A stretch of 64,000 bases of DNA from Crenobacter luteus (lineage in GTDB: Bacteria; Pseudomonadota; Gammaproteobacteria; Burkholderiales; Chromobacteriaceae), in assembly GCF_004345725.1 (NCBI RefSeq), contig NZ_SLXG01000004.1, positions 1 to 64,000 of the forward strand, read 5' to 3'. Position 1 is the first letter of the stretch. Every line of letters starts with the position of its first letter. Below the pieces are notes generated by a model that saw nothing but the letters and a program-made list of their open reading frames with translations, was not told where the DNA came from and searched no databases. The position numbers were made by a program, and so were the translations under genes. Of the stretch, positions 22,829 to 32,132 are shown one piece after another.

Positions 22829-22918
22829 GAGCCGCTAACAAAACCTACTTTCCCCGCGAGCCGGTGCATGCCGGATCAAGACCTTACGGTTGCTCGATTG
22901 AGGTTTTGTTAGCGGCTC
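22829..22918. mobile_element. 90-bp MITE-like element with 18-19 bp terminal inverted repeats
   Basis: Perfect inverted repeats AGAGCCGCTAACAAAACCT (22828-22846) and its complement (22901-22919) bound a 90-bp element with no coding capacity. It is flanked by TTA on both sides (22826-22828 and 22919-22921), consistent with a 3-bp TNA target duplication as made by the IS1031 group of the IS5 family. The parent insertion sequence is not in the window. The rest of the gene-free stretch 22693-23280 holds only the putA operator palindrome. Confidence 0.78.
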
Positions 22919-23191
22919 TTAGCGCAGGAGTGGATCGGCGACTGTCCGTGCCCCGCAGTGGCCTTTGTCTGCCGTCGGGGGCGGGGCCGTGTAGCCGGTC
23001 CGGCCATACCCTCGGCCAAACTTGTCCTGCCGGCCTGTCCGCATTCCTTCCCTCGCCCCTTGCGCCTTCGCACTCCAACATCCGCTCGACTAAAACGATA
23101 GGGCGACGCGCGCTCGTGGCCGGCGCGGGTTCAGGGTCATCCCTGTGTCGTTTTCGACGCGCCGGAGCAGGGTGGCGCAGATAAAATACTT

Positions 23192-23210
23192 TATATTGTC
23201 GGACAATATA
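23192..23210. promoter_or_regulatory. palindromic operator upstream of putA
   Basis: TATATTGTC-G-GACAATATA, a perfect 9-bp inverted repeat in an AT-rich island 70 nt before putA. Such a site suits a dimeric repressor or activator. It probably overlaps the putA promoter, but I cannot assign the -35 and -10 with confidence. Confidence 0.65.
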
Positions 23211-23280
23211 TTTTCTGCAATGTTAAGATGCGCGGCATCGCCGCCCCGTCCGGGGCATGCATTTGCCTGGAGCCGATTCC

Positions 23281-26200
23281 ATGACCTTCGAGCCTTTCGC
23301 CCACGCGCAGTCCGAGCTGCGCGACGCCATCACCGCCGCCTATCGCCAGGATGAACGCGACTGCGTGCGTGCGCTGCTGCCGCAGGCGGCGCTGCCGTCC
23401 GAGCAGGTCGCCGCGATCCAGGACCTGGCGCGCCGCCTGGTGACGCAGGTGCGCCGCGAGCGTACCAAGTCGAGCGGCGTCGACGCGCTGATGCACGAGT
23501 TCTCGTTGGCGAGCGAGGAGGGCGTCGCGCTGATGTGCCTCGCGGAGGCGCTGCTGCGCATCCCCGACCGCGAGACCGCCGACAAGCTGATCCGCGACAA
23601 GATCAGCAAGGGCGACTGGAAGGCCCATCTGGGCAACAGTTCGTCGCTGTTCGTCAACGCCGCGGCGTGGGGCTTGCTCGTGACCGGCAAGCTGGTGTCG
23701 TCGGCCAGCGAAACGGGTCTGTCGAGCGCGCTGACCCGCCTGATCGCCAAGGGCGGCGAGCCCTTGATCCGCAAGGGGGTGGATCTGGCGATGCGCATGC
23801 TCGGCAAGCAGTTCGTCACCGGCGAGACGATCGAGGAGGCGCTCGCCAACGGCCGCGAGCGCGAGGCGCGCGGCTACCGTTTCAGCTACGACATGCTAGG
23901 CGAGGCGGCGATGACCGAGGCCGACGCGCAGCGCTACCTGAAGGACTACGAGACCGCGATCCACGCGATCGGCCGCGCGTCGAACGGCCGCGGCGTCTAC
24001 GAGGGTCCGGGCATCTCGGTCAAGCTGTCGGCGATCCACCCGCGCTACGCGCGCGCCAAGCACGAGCGCGTGATGAGCGAGCTGTTGCCGCGCCTGAAGG
24101 GCCTGTTCCTGCTGGCCAAGCAGTACGGCATCGGCCTCAACATCGACGCCGAGGAGGCCGACCGCCTCGAGCTGTCGCTCGACCTGGTCGAGGCGATCGC
24201 GCGCGACCCGCAACTGGCCGGCTTCAAGGGCATCGGCATCGTCGTGCAGGCCTACCAGAAGCGCTGCCCCTACGTGATCGACTACCTGGTCGAGCTGGCG
24301 CGCGCTACCGGCCACCGCTTCATGGTGCGCCTGGTCAAGGGCGCCTACTGGGACGCCGAGATCAAGCGCGCGCAGGTCGACGGCCTCGACGGCTACCCGG
24401 TCTACACGCGCAAGGTCTACACCGACGTCGCCTACCTCGCGTGCGCCAAGCGCCTGTTGGCTGCGCAGGACGCGATCTACCCGCAGTTCGCGACCCACAA
24501 CGCCTACTCGCTCGCCGCCGTCTACAAGATGGCCGAGGGCAAGGACTACGAATTCCAGTGCCTGCACGGCATGGGCGAGACGCTGTACGACCAGGTGGTC
24601 GGCTCGGCCAACCTTGGCCGCGCCTGCCGCATCTACGCGCCGGTCGGCTCGCACGAGACGTTGCTGGCCTACCTGGTGCGCCGCCTGCTCGAGAACGGCG
24701 CCAACAGCTCGTTCGTCAACCGCATCGTCGACGAGTCGGTGTCGATCGACGAGCTGGTCGCCGACCCGGTCGCCGAGGCGCTGGCGCTCGACGGCGCGCC
24801 GCACGCCAAGATCCCGCTGCCGGTCGACCTGTACGGCGGCGTGCGGCTCAATTCGCGCGGCATCGATCTGTCGAACGAGCACGCGCTCGCCCGTCTCGAC
24901 GCCGAGCTGGCCGAGTCCGAGCAGACGCTGTGGCGCGCGGTGCCGATGCTGGCCGGGCGCGACGGCGGTCACGGCGGCGAGGTGCAGCCGGTGCGCAACC
25001 CCGCCAACCATCACGACCTGGTCGGCGAGGTGGTCGAAGCCGGCCTCGACGACGTCGAGGCGGCGCTGGCCGCCGCGCACGAGGCGGCCGACGACTGGGC
25101 GGCGACGCCGGTCGACGAGCGCGCCGACTGCCTCGAGCGCATGGCCGACCTGATGGAGCAACGCATGGGCGTGCTGATGGGGCTGGCGGTGCGCGAGGCC
25201 GGCAAGACGCTGCCCAACGCGATCGCCGAGGTGCGCGAGGCGGTCGACTTCTGTCGCTACTACGCGTCGCAGGTCAGGCTGAACTTCGACAACGTCGCCG
25301 AGCCGGCGATCGGCCCGGTCGTCGCGATCAGCCCGTGGAACTTCCCGCTGGCGATCTTCATCGGCGAGGTGTCGGCGGCTCTCGCCGCCGGCAACCCGGT
25401 GCTGGCCAAGCCGGCCGAGCAGACCGCGCTGATCGCCGCCGAGGCGGTGCGCCTGTTCCACGAGGCCGGCGTGCCGCGCGCGGCGCTGCAGTTCCTGCCC
25501 GGCCGCGGCGAGACCGTCGGCGCGGCGCTGACGCGCGATCCGCGCGTCGCCGGCGTGATCTTCACCGGCTCGACCGAGGTCGCGCAGATCATCAACAGAA
25601 CGTTGGCCGAGCGCGCCGGCGACCCGGTGCTGATCGCCGAGACCGGCGGCATGAACGCGATGATCGTCGACAGCTCGGCGCTGCCCGAACAGGTGGTCGC
25701 CGACGTGCTCAGTTCGGCGTTCGATTCGGCCGGCCAGCGCTGCTCGGCGCTGCGCGTGCTCTACCTGCAGTCCGACATCGCCGACAAGGTGATCGAGATG
25801 ATCGAGGGCGCGATGGACGAGCTCGTCGTCGGCAACCCGGCGCGGCTGTCGACCGACGTCGGTCCGGTGATCGACGCCGAGGCGCGCGGCAACCTGATGC
25901 GCCATATCGACGCGATGAAGGGCATCGCGAAGCGGACCCACCAGGCGCGCGTGCCGGCCGAGTGCGCCGACGGCACCTTCGTGCCGCCGACGCTGTTCGA
26001 GATCGACCACATCGGCCGCCTCAAGCGCGAGGTGTTCGGCCCGGTGCTGCACGTGATCCGCTTCGAGGCCAGCGAGCTGGCGCGTGTGATCGCCGAGGTC
26101 AACAGCAGCGGCTACGGCCTCACGCACGGCGTGCACAGCCGCATCGACGAGACCATCGACGCGATCGTGTCGCAGGTCGCCGCCGGCAACGTCTACGTCA

Positions 26201-26907
26201 ACCGCAACATCGTCGGCGCGGTGGTCGGCGTGCAGCCCTTCGGCGGCGAGGGCCTGTCCGGCACCGGTCCGAAGGCCGGTGGCCCGTTCTACCTCTACCG
26301 CCTGTCGGCGGCCGCACAGTGGCACCCGTCGCTGAAGGCGCGTCGCACCGCGGCGACCCTGCCGGCGCTCGAGAGCCTCGCCGAGCTGCTGCCCAGGCTG
26401 CCGCTGACGCCGGAGGCGAGGGCGCGGCTCGCCAGCTGGCTGGGCCGGGCGCGCGCCGCCTCGCCGCTGGCCGACGAGGTCGAACTGCCGGGGCCGACCG
26501 GCGAGAGCAACTGGCTGCACTTCGCGCCACGCGGCGCCGTCGGCTGCCTCGCGTCCAGCGACGAGGCGCTGGTCGGCATGCTGATCGCGGCCTTTGCGAC
26601 CGGTAACCGCGCCGTGCTGGCCGAGGGAGGGATCTCGGCTACGCTCAAGGCGGCGCTGGGCGGCGCGGTCTCCGTCGCGCCGGACCTCGCCGCGGCCGAC
26701 GTCGCGGTGCTGCTGTTCGACGGCGCGCCGGCCGAGGCGGCCGCCCTGCGCCGGCGGCTCGCCGCGCGCGACGGTGCGCTGGTGCCGCTGGTGACCGCCA
26801 GCGACGACGGCGAATGGAATCTGCATCGGCTCGTGGTGGAGCGCGCGGTCAGCGTCAATACCACCGCGGCGGGCGGTAACGCCAGCCTGATGAGCCTGGA
26901 GGCCTGA
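23281..26907 (+). CDS. putA: bifunctional proline dehydrogenase / L-glutamate-gamma-semialdehyde dehydrogenase
   Basis: 1208 residues. An N-terminal arm leads into the FAD-dependent proline dehydrogenase barrel (FSYDMLGEAAMT, GPGISVKLSAIHPRY, RLVKGAYWDAEIK). The P5C dehydrogenase follows, with catalytic Glu787 (AETGG) and Cys821 (GQRCSALR). An extra C-terminal domain of about 150 residues is typical of longer (type B) PutA. Together the domains oxidise proline to glutamate with substrate channelling. The ribbon-helix-helix DNA-binding domain found at the N-terminus of E. coli PutA is absent: the protein begins directly with the arm. It therefore cannot autorepress, and the palindrome upstream must be read by another regulator. 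Confidence 0.96.
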   Translation: MTFEPFAHAQSELRDAITAAYRQDERDCVRALLPQAALPSEQVAAIQDLARRLVTQVRRERTKSSGVDALMHEFSLASEEGVALMCLAEALLRIPDRETADKLIRDKISKGDWKAHLGNSSSLFVNAAAWGLLVTGKLVSSASETGLSSALTRLIAKGGEPLIRKGVDLAMRMLGKQFVTGETIEEALANGREREARGYRFSYDMLGEAAMTEADAQRYLKDYETAIHAIGRASNGRGVYEGPGISVKLSAIHPRYARAKHERVMSELLPRLKGLFLLAKQYGIGLNIDAEEADRLELSLDLVEAIARDPQLAGFKGIGIVVQAYQKRCPYVIDYLVELARATGHRFMVRLVKGAYWDAEIKRAQVDGLDGYPVYTRKVYTDVAYLACAKRLLAAQDAIYPQFATHNAYSLAAVYKMAEGKDYEFQCLHGMGETLYDQVVGSANLGRACRIYAPVGSHETLLAYLVRRLLENGANSSFVNRIVDESVSIDELVADPVAEALALDGAPHAKIPLPVDLYGGVRLNSRGIDLSNEHALARLDAELAESEQTLWRAVPMLAGRDGGHGGEVQPVRNPANHHDLVGEVVEAGLDDVEAALAAAHEAADDWAATPVDERADCLERMADLMEQRMGVLMGLAVREAGKTLPNAIAEVREAVDFCRYYASQVRLNFDNVAEPAIGPVVAISPWNFPLAIFIGEVSAALAAGNPVLAKPAEQTALIAAEAVRLFHEAGVPRAALQFLPGRGETVGAALTRDPRVAGVIFTGSTEVAQIINRTLAERAGDPVLIAETGGMNAMIVDSSALPEQVVADVLSSAFDSAGQRCSALRVLYLQSDIADKVIEMIEGAMDELVVGNPARLSTDVGPVIDAEARGNLMRHIDAMKGIAKRTHQARVPAECADGTFVPPTLFEIDHIGRLKREVFGPVLHVIRFEASELARVIAEVNSSGYGLTHGVHSRIDETIDAIVSQVAAGNVYVNRNIVGAVVGVQPFGGEGLSGTGPKAGGPFYLYRLSAAAQWHPSLKARRTAATLPALESLAELLPRLPLTPEARARLASWLGRARAASPLADEVELPGPTGESNWLHFAPRGAVGCLASSDEALVGMLIAAFATGNRAVLAEGGISATLKAALGGAVSVAPDLAAADVAVLLFDGAPAEAAALRRRLAARDGALVPLVTASDDGEWNLHRLVVERAVSVNTTAAGGNASLMSLEA

Positions 26908-27055
26908 CCCGCCGGGCGGGAGCGCCCGGATGCTTGCCAAGCGTGACGTGGCGTGGAAATAATGTCCGTTACGTTTATCCAACGTGGTCGGTAAAACCGC
27001 CCGGCACATCCTGTCCGGGCGACATAAGCAAGTCTGCAAACATCAGAGGGAAACC

Positions 27056-28270
27056 ATGCAATTGACCAAAATCACGACGTTGTCCGTCGCCGTCGCCGCT
27101 GCTCTGGCCGTTTCCGCCTGCGGCAAGAAGCAAGAAGCGCCGGCTGCAAGCGCCGAGGCCGGCACGCAGGTGGTGAAGATCGGCTTCGCCGCGCCGCTGA
27201 CTGGCCCGCAGGCCCACTACGGCGAGGAATACAAGAACGGCGTGACGCTCGCCATCGAGGACGCCAACGCCGAGAAACCGACCATCGGCGGCAAGCCGGT
27301 GAGCTTCGAGCTGATCGCCGAGGACGATCAGGCCGACCCGAAAACCGCGACCCAGCTGGCGCAGAAGTTCGTCGACCAGCAGGTGAACGGCATCATCGGC
27401 CACTTCAACTCGGGCACCTCGATCCCGGCCTCCAAGATCTACTCCGACGCCGGCATCCCGATGATCGCGATGGCCACCGCGCCGCAGTTCACCCAGCAGG
27501 GCTTCAAGACCACCTTCCGCTCGATGACCTCGGACACCCAGCAAGGCTCGGTGATGGGCAAGTTCGTCGTCGACAAGCTGGGCGCCAAGAAGATCGTCAT
27601 CGTCGACGACCGTACCGCCTACGGCCAGGGCCTGGCGGACGAGTTCGAGAAGGCGGTCAAGGCGGCCGGCGGCGAGGTGGTGAAGCGCGAGTTCACCAAC
27701 GACAAGGCGACCGACTTCGCCGCGATCCTGACCAGCATCAAGGCGGTGAGCCCCGACGTGGTCTTCTACGGCGGCGCCGACGCGCAGTCCGCCCCGATGG
27801 CCAAGCAGATGAAGCGCCTCGGCCTGACCGCGCCGCTGGTGTCGGGCGAAATGACCAAGACCCCGACCTTCCTGAAGCTGGCCGGCAAGGAAGCCGACGG
27901 CACCATCGCCAGCCTGGCCGGCTTGCCGCTCGAGCAGATGCCGAAGGGCAAGGACTACGAAAGCCGTTACAAGGCGCGCTTCAATATGGATGTGGCGACC
28001 TACTCGCCTTACGGTTATGATGCGACCCGCGCCATGATCGACGCGATGAAGCAGGCCAACTCGGCCGAGCCGGCCAAGTACCTGCCGGTGCTCGCCAAGA
28101 TCAGCCACACCGGCGTGACCTCGTCGAACTGGTCGTACGACGACAAGGGCGACCTGAAAGACGGCGGCATCACCGTCTACAAGGTCGAGAACGGCGAGTG
28201 GAAAGTGCTCGAGACCGTCGGTGGCGGCGCAGCGCCGGCCCCGGCTGCCGGCGCTTCCGCCGCGCAGTAA
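27056..28270 (+). CDS. branched-chain amino-acid type ABC transporter substrate-binding lipoprotein
   Basis: 404 residues, LivJ/LivK-type periplasmic binding protein (Peripla_BP_6). Residues 1-22 are a lipoprotein signal ending in AVSAC, so the protein should be membrane-anchored, unlike soluble E. coli LivJ. The core carries VVKIGFAAPLTGPQAHYGEE and DDQADPKTATQLAQKFVD. The C-terminus is a low-complexity Ala/Pro tail (GGGAAPAPAAGASAAQ). AGAGGG precedes the ATG. No permease or ATPase genes are nearby, so it works with a transporter encoded elsewhere. Position after putA is suggestive of amino-acid use but not proof of co-regulation. Confidence 0.9.
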   Translation: MQLTKITTLSVAVAAALAVSACGKKQEAPAASAEAGTQVVKIGFAAPLTGPQAHYGEEYKNGVTLAIEDANAEKPTIGGKPVSFELIAEDDQADPKTATQLAQKFVDQQVNGIIGHFNSGTSIPASKIYSDAGIPMIAMATAPQFTQQGFKTTFRSMTSDTQQGSVMGKFVVDKLGAKKIVIVDDRTAYGQGLADEFEKAVKAAGGEVVKREFTNDKATDFAAILTSIKAVSPDVVFYGGADAQSAPMAKQMKRLGLTAPLVSGEMTKTPTFLKLAGKEADGTIASLAGLPLEQMPKGKDYESRYKARFNMDVATYSPYGYDATRAMIDAMKQANSAEPAKYLPVLAKISHTGVTSSNWSYDDKGDLKDGGITVYKVENGEWKVLETVGGGAAPAPAAGASAAQ

Positions 28271-28310
28271 GTCTCCCGGTTCCTGATATTTCGGCCTCGG
28301 CCGGATTTCG

Positions 28311-28341
28311 ACGGCGCAAGCGATGCTTGCGCCGTTTTTTT
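28311..28341 (+). terminator. terminator of the binding-protein gene
   Basis: An 11-bp stem (28311-28321 with 28325-28335), loop GAT, then seven T. Confidence 0.93.
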
Positions 28342-28366
28342 GCGCCCCGTTCGCGCCGCCGGGTGA

Positions 28367-29476
<1,110 letters not shown>

Positions 29477-29497
29477 GCTTGCCGGCAGGCGAACAGC

Positions 29498-29538
29498 AAA
29501 AAGCACTTCACGGCGGTCTGCCGTGAAGTGCTTTTTTT
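29498..29538. terminator. bidirectional terminator between adenine deaminase and purine permease
   Basis: A 17-bp stem (29498-29514 with 29520-29536) with a 5-nt loop, A-run on the left and T-run on the right. Confidence 0.94.
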
Positions 29539-29565
29539 GTGGCCCGCCCGCCGCGTCCGGGCGGA

Positions 29566-30861
29566 CTATTCGCCGGCGAAGAACACGTAACGGATCAGGA
29601 ACAGCGCGGCGATGGTCCAGGCCGCCGGATGCACTTCCCTGGCCCGGCCGGAGAGCAGCTTGAGCGCGGCGTAGGCGATGAAGCCGAAGCCGAGGCCGTT
29701 GGCGATCGAGTAGGTGAACGGCATCGCCACCGCCGTCAGCGCGGCCGGGATCGCCTCGGTGACGTCGTTCCAGTCGACGTCGACCAGCTCGTGCAGCATC
29801 AGGCAGGCGACGTAGAGCAGCGCGGGCGCGGTCGCGTAGGCCGGGACCGAACCTGCCAGCGGCGCGAGGAAGAGCGCGAACAGGAACAGCACGCCGATGG
29901 TCAGCGCGGTCAGGCCGGTGCGGCCGCCGGCTTGCACGCCGGAGGCGCTCTCGATGTAGGCGGTGGTGCTGCTGGTGCCCAGCAGCGAGCCGACGAAGAT
30001 CGCCGTGCTGTCGGCGAACAGTGCGCGACCGAGGCGCTTTTCGCGGCCGCCCTCGAGCAGGCCGGCGCGGCGCGCGACCCCCATCAGCGTGCCGGTGGCG
30101 TCGAATACCTCGACCAGCACCAGCACGAGGATGACCTGCAAAAAGCCGGTGTGCAGCGCGCCGAGGATGTCCAGTTGCAGGAAGGTCGGCGCGAGGCTGG
30201 GCGGCATCGAGAAGACGCCGGCGAACTGGTTGAGGCCGAGCGCCATGCTGAGGACGGTGACGGCGACGATGCCGATCAGGATCGCGCCGCGGACCCTGAG
30301 CGCGTCGAGCGCCGCGATGACGAAAAAGCCGAGGATGGCGAGCATCGCCTGCGGTGCATGCAGGTTGCCCATGCCGACCTTGGTCGCCGGGTTGGCGACG
30401 ACGATGCCGGCGTTGCCCAGCGCAATGATGCCGAGGAAGAGGCCGATGCCGGCCGCGATCGAGCATCGCAATGACTTGGGCACGCCGGAAATCAGCCAGG
30501 AGCGCACGCCGGTGACCGTCAGCAGAATGAAGATGCAGCCGGAAATGAACACCGCGCCGAGCGCCTGCTGCCAGGTGTAGCCCATCGCGCCGACCACGGT
30601 GAAGGCGAAGAAGGCGTTCAGGCCCATGCCCGGGGCCATGCCGATGGGGTAGTTGGCGACGAAGGCCATCACGAAAGTGCCGATCGCCGCGGCCAGGCAG
30701 GTCGCGACGAACACGGCGTTCTTGTCCATGCCGGTGGTGCCGAGGATGGTCGGGTTGACGAAAATGATGTAGGCCATGGTCAGGAAGGTGGTGAGGCCGG
30801 CCAGGACCTCGGTGCGGGCGGTGGTGTTGTGCTCCCGCAGTTTGAACAGGCTCTCCAGCAT
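29566..30861 (-). CDS. NCS2-family purine (hypoxanthine/guanine/adenine) permease
   Basis: 431 residues, about 12-14 membrane segments, AzgA/GhxP-AdePQ branch of the NCS2 family. Signatures include MAYIIFVNPTILGTTGMD, YPIGMAPGMGLNAFFAFTV, LVLVEVFDATGTLMGVAR and the STTAYIESASGVQAGGRTGL block. It imports purine bases by proton symport. The exact base is not readable from sequence; adenine or hypoxanthine would suit the neighbouring deaminase. I looked for a purine riboswitch in the leader and found none. GAGGAG lies before the ATG. Confidence 0.93.
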   Translation of the reverse strand: MLESLFKLREHNTTARTEVLAGLTTFLTMAYIIFVNPTILGTTGMDKNAVFVATCLAAAIGTFVMAFVANYPIGMAPGMGLNAFFAFTVVGAMGYTWQQALGAVFISGCIFILLTVTGVRSWLISGVPKSLRCSIAAGIGLFLGIIALGNAGIVVANPATKVGMGNLHAPQAMLAILGFFVIAALDALRVRGAILIGIVAVTVLSMALGLNQFAGVFSMPPSLAPTFLQLDILGALHTGFLQVILVLVLVEVFDATGTLMGVARRAGLLEGGREKRLGRALFADSTAIFVGSLLGTSSTTAYIESASGVQAGGRTGLTALTIGVLFLFALFLAPLAGSVPAYATAPALLYVACLMLHELVDVDWNDVTEAIPAALTAVAMPFTYSIANGLGFGFIAYAALKLLSGRAREVHPAAWTIAALFLIRYVFFAGE

Positions 30862-31027
30862 GACGTTTCTCCTCGTGGCGTGGCGTTTTTTTCTTGCTTT
30901 TCCGGCGCGCGGTGAGCAGCGCGGTCATACCTTTTTCATAAGCACAATAATTATATGAAGGCACCGCCAGTCTGCCAGACGGCGCGGCACGGGGTCCGGC
31001 TGCCGCGGCGAGGGGCGTTGGTGGGCC

Positions 31028-31294
31028 TTACTTGAATACGCCGACGAGCTTGAGCAGGAAAATCAGTACCGCTGCGCCGAGCACGCCGAACAGCAGGCCG
31101 GCGAGCGAGAAGCCGCCGGCCGCGCCGGCCGCGCCGATGCCGAGCAGGTCGGCGAACAGCCAGCGGCCGAGCGCCGAGCCGATCACGCCGACGAGGATGT
31201 TGGCGATCACGCCCTGCTGGGCGTCGGTGTTCATGATCTTGCTCGCCAGCCAGCCGATCAGGCCGCCGACGACGAGGGTGACGATCCAGCCCAC
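31028..31294 (-). CDS. GlsB/YeaQ/YmgE family small membrane protein
   Basis: 88 residues from the GTG at 31294, chosen because AAGGAG stands 6 nt before it and the protein then opens MGWIVTLVVGGLIGWLAS like other family members; an in-frame ATG at 31315 has no such site. There are three membrane segments with glycine-rich faces and the conserved GVIANILVGVIGSALG centre. This transglycosylase-associated or stress-induced family is of unknown biochemical function and often responds to envelope or acid stress. Confidence 0.88.
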   Translation of the reverse strand: MGWIVTLVVGGLIGWLASKIMNTDAQQGVIANILVGVIGSALGRWLFADLLGIGAAGAAGGFSLAGLLFGVLGAAVLIFLLKLVGVFK

Positions 31295-31377
31295 GGCGCG
31301 CTCCTTTGATGTCATGCGGATGAGGTTTTCTTCACCGTAGACGACGAGGAGCCGCCGGGCCAGCCGGCGCGCGCGCT

Positions 31378-31959
31378 TCAGCGACGCCCGGCGCGCAGGC
31401 CGAGCGCGTCCCAGCCCGCATGGCCGAGTTTTTTGAGCGTTTCGATATTCCGTTCGTAAATGTCCGCCGCATCGGGGAAGGCGGCCACGGCGCGCTCGAT
31501 GCTGTCCTCGCGCAGCAGGTGCAGCGTGGGGTAGGGCGAGCGGTTGCTGTAGTTCTCGATATCGTCGATGTCGGTGCCGTCGAACTGGTAGTCGGGGTGG
31601 AAGCTCGCGACCTGCAGGATGCCGTCGAGGTCGAGCTGTTCGAGCGCCGCGTCGGCGACGTCGAGGAAGTCGTTGTAGTCGAGGAAGTCGGTCAGCGCCC
31701 AGGGGTGGATCAGCAGCGTGGTGTCGATCTTGTCCGGGCTGGCTTCGGCCAGGGTTTCGAGCTCGGCGACGAGCTCGGCCAGCAGCGCCTCGGCGTCCTC
31801 GGCGTGGCTGACCACGTAGCGGATCTGCTTCTTGACGTGCACCGCCTTCGCGAACGGGCACAGGTTGAGACCGATCACGGCCTTTTCCAGCCAGTCGCGG
31901 GTGGCGTCGACGATGGCGGGGTCGAATTCGGGACGGTCTTCGTCGGGAGCGCGGTACAT
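31378..31959 (-). CDS. DUF1415 family protein
   Basis: 193 residues, a full-length DUF1415 protein. Family features visible are RDWLEKAVIGLNLCPFAKAV, the DTTLLIHPWALTDFLDYNDF segment and FHPDYQFDGTDIDDIENYSN followed by RSPYPTLHLLRE. The conserved Cys-Pro-Phe-Ala and the His/Asp/Tyr-rich blocks suggest a metal or redox enzyme, but no activity is known. AAGGA lies before the ATG. Immediately upstream is the remnant of a UPF0178 gene, with a TACAAT element that could serve as its -10. Confidence 0.92.
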   Translation of the reverse strand: MYRAPDEDRPEFDPAIVDATRDWLEKAVIGLNLCPFAKAVHVKKQIRYVVSHAEDAEALLAELVAELETLAEASPDKIDTTLLIHPWALTDFLDYNDFLDVADAALEQLDLDGILQVASFHPDYQFDGTDIDDIENYSNRSPYPTLHLLREDSIERAVAAFPDAADIYERNIETLKKLGHAGWDALGLRAGRR

Positions 31960-31974
31960 GGGGGTCTTCCTTGT

Positions 31975-32098
31975 CTGGGGTCGGCGGTGCCGCGCGGCGG
32001 GCCAGCAGCCTGTCGAGCTGGTTGGCGAAGGCCTGGCGGTCGGCCTGCGAAAGCGCCGCCGGGCCGCCGGTGTCGACGCCGGCGGCGCGCGCCCGCCA
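31975..32098 (-). pseudogene. remnant: C-terminal end of a UPF0178 (YaiI/YqxD) gene
   Basis: In the minus-strand frame ending upstream of DUF1415, the translation reads AAGVDTGGPAALSQADRQAF and then ANQLDRLLARR. This is very like the conserved C-terminus of UPF0178 proteins (TGGP..LSQRDRQAFA..L in E. coli YaiI). The remaining about 120 residues of that family are missing: the chemoreceptor gene ends 35 nt upstream, and there is no in-frame start. I read it as the tail left by a deletion that joined the chemoreceptor to this locus. Confidence 0.6.
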
Positions 32099-32132
32099 TT
32101 GTACCGGATCGCCGCCCAGGCCAAGAGCGCGT

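Noticed and set aside
30862-31027. Purine riboswitch in the NCS2 permease leader
   Set aside because: None of the conserved loop sequences of purine aptamers could be found on the minus strand. The short TTCATA/TTATGAA symmetry is not sufficient.
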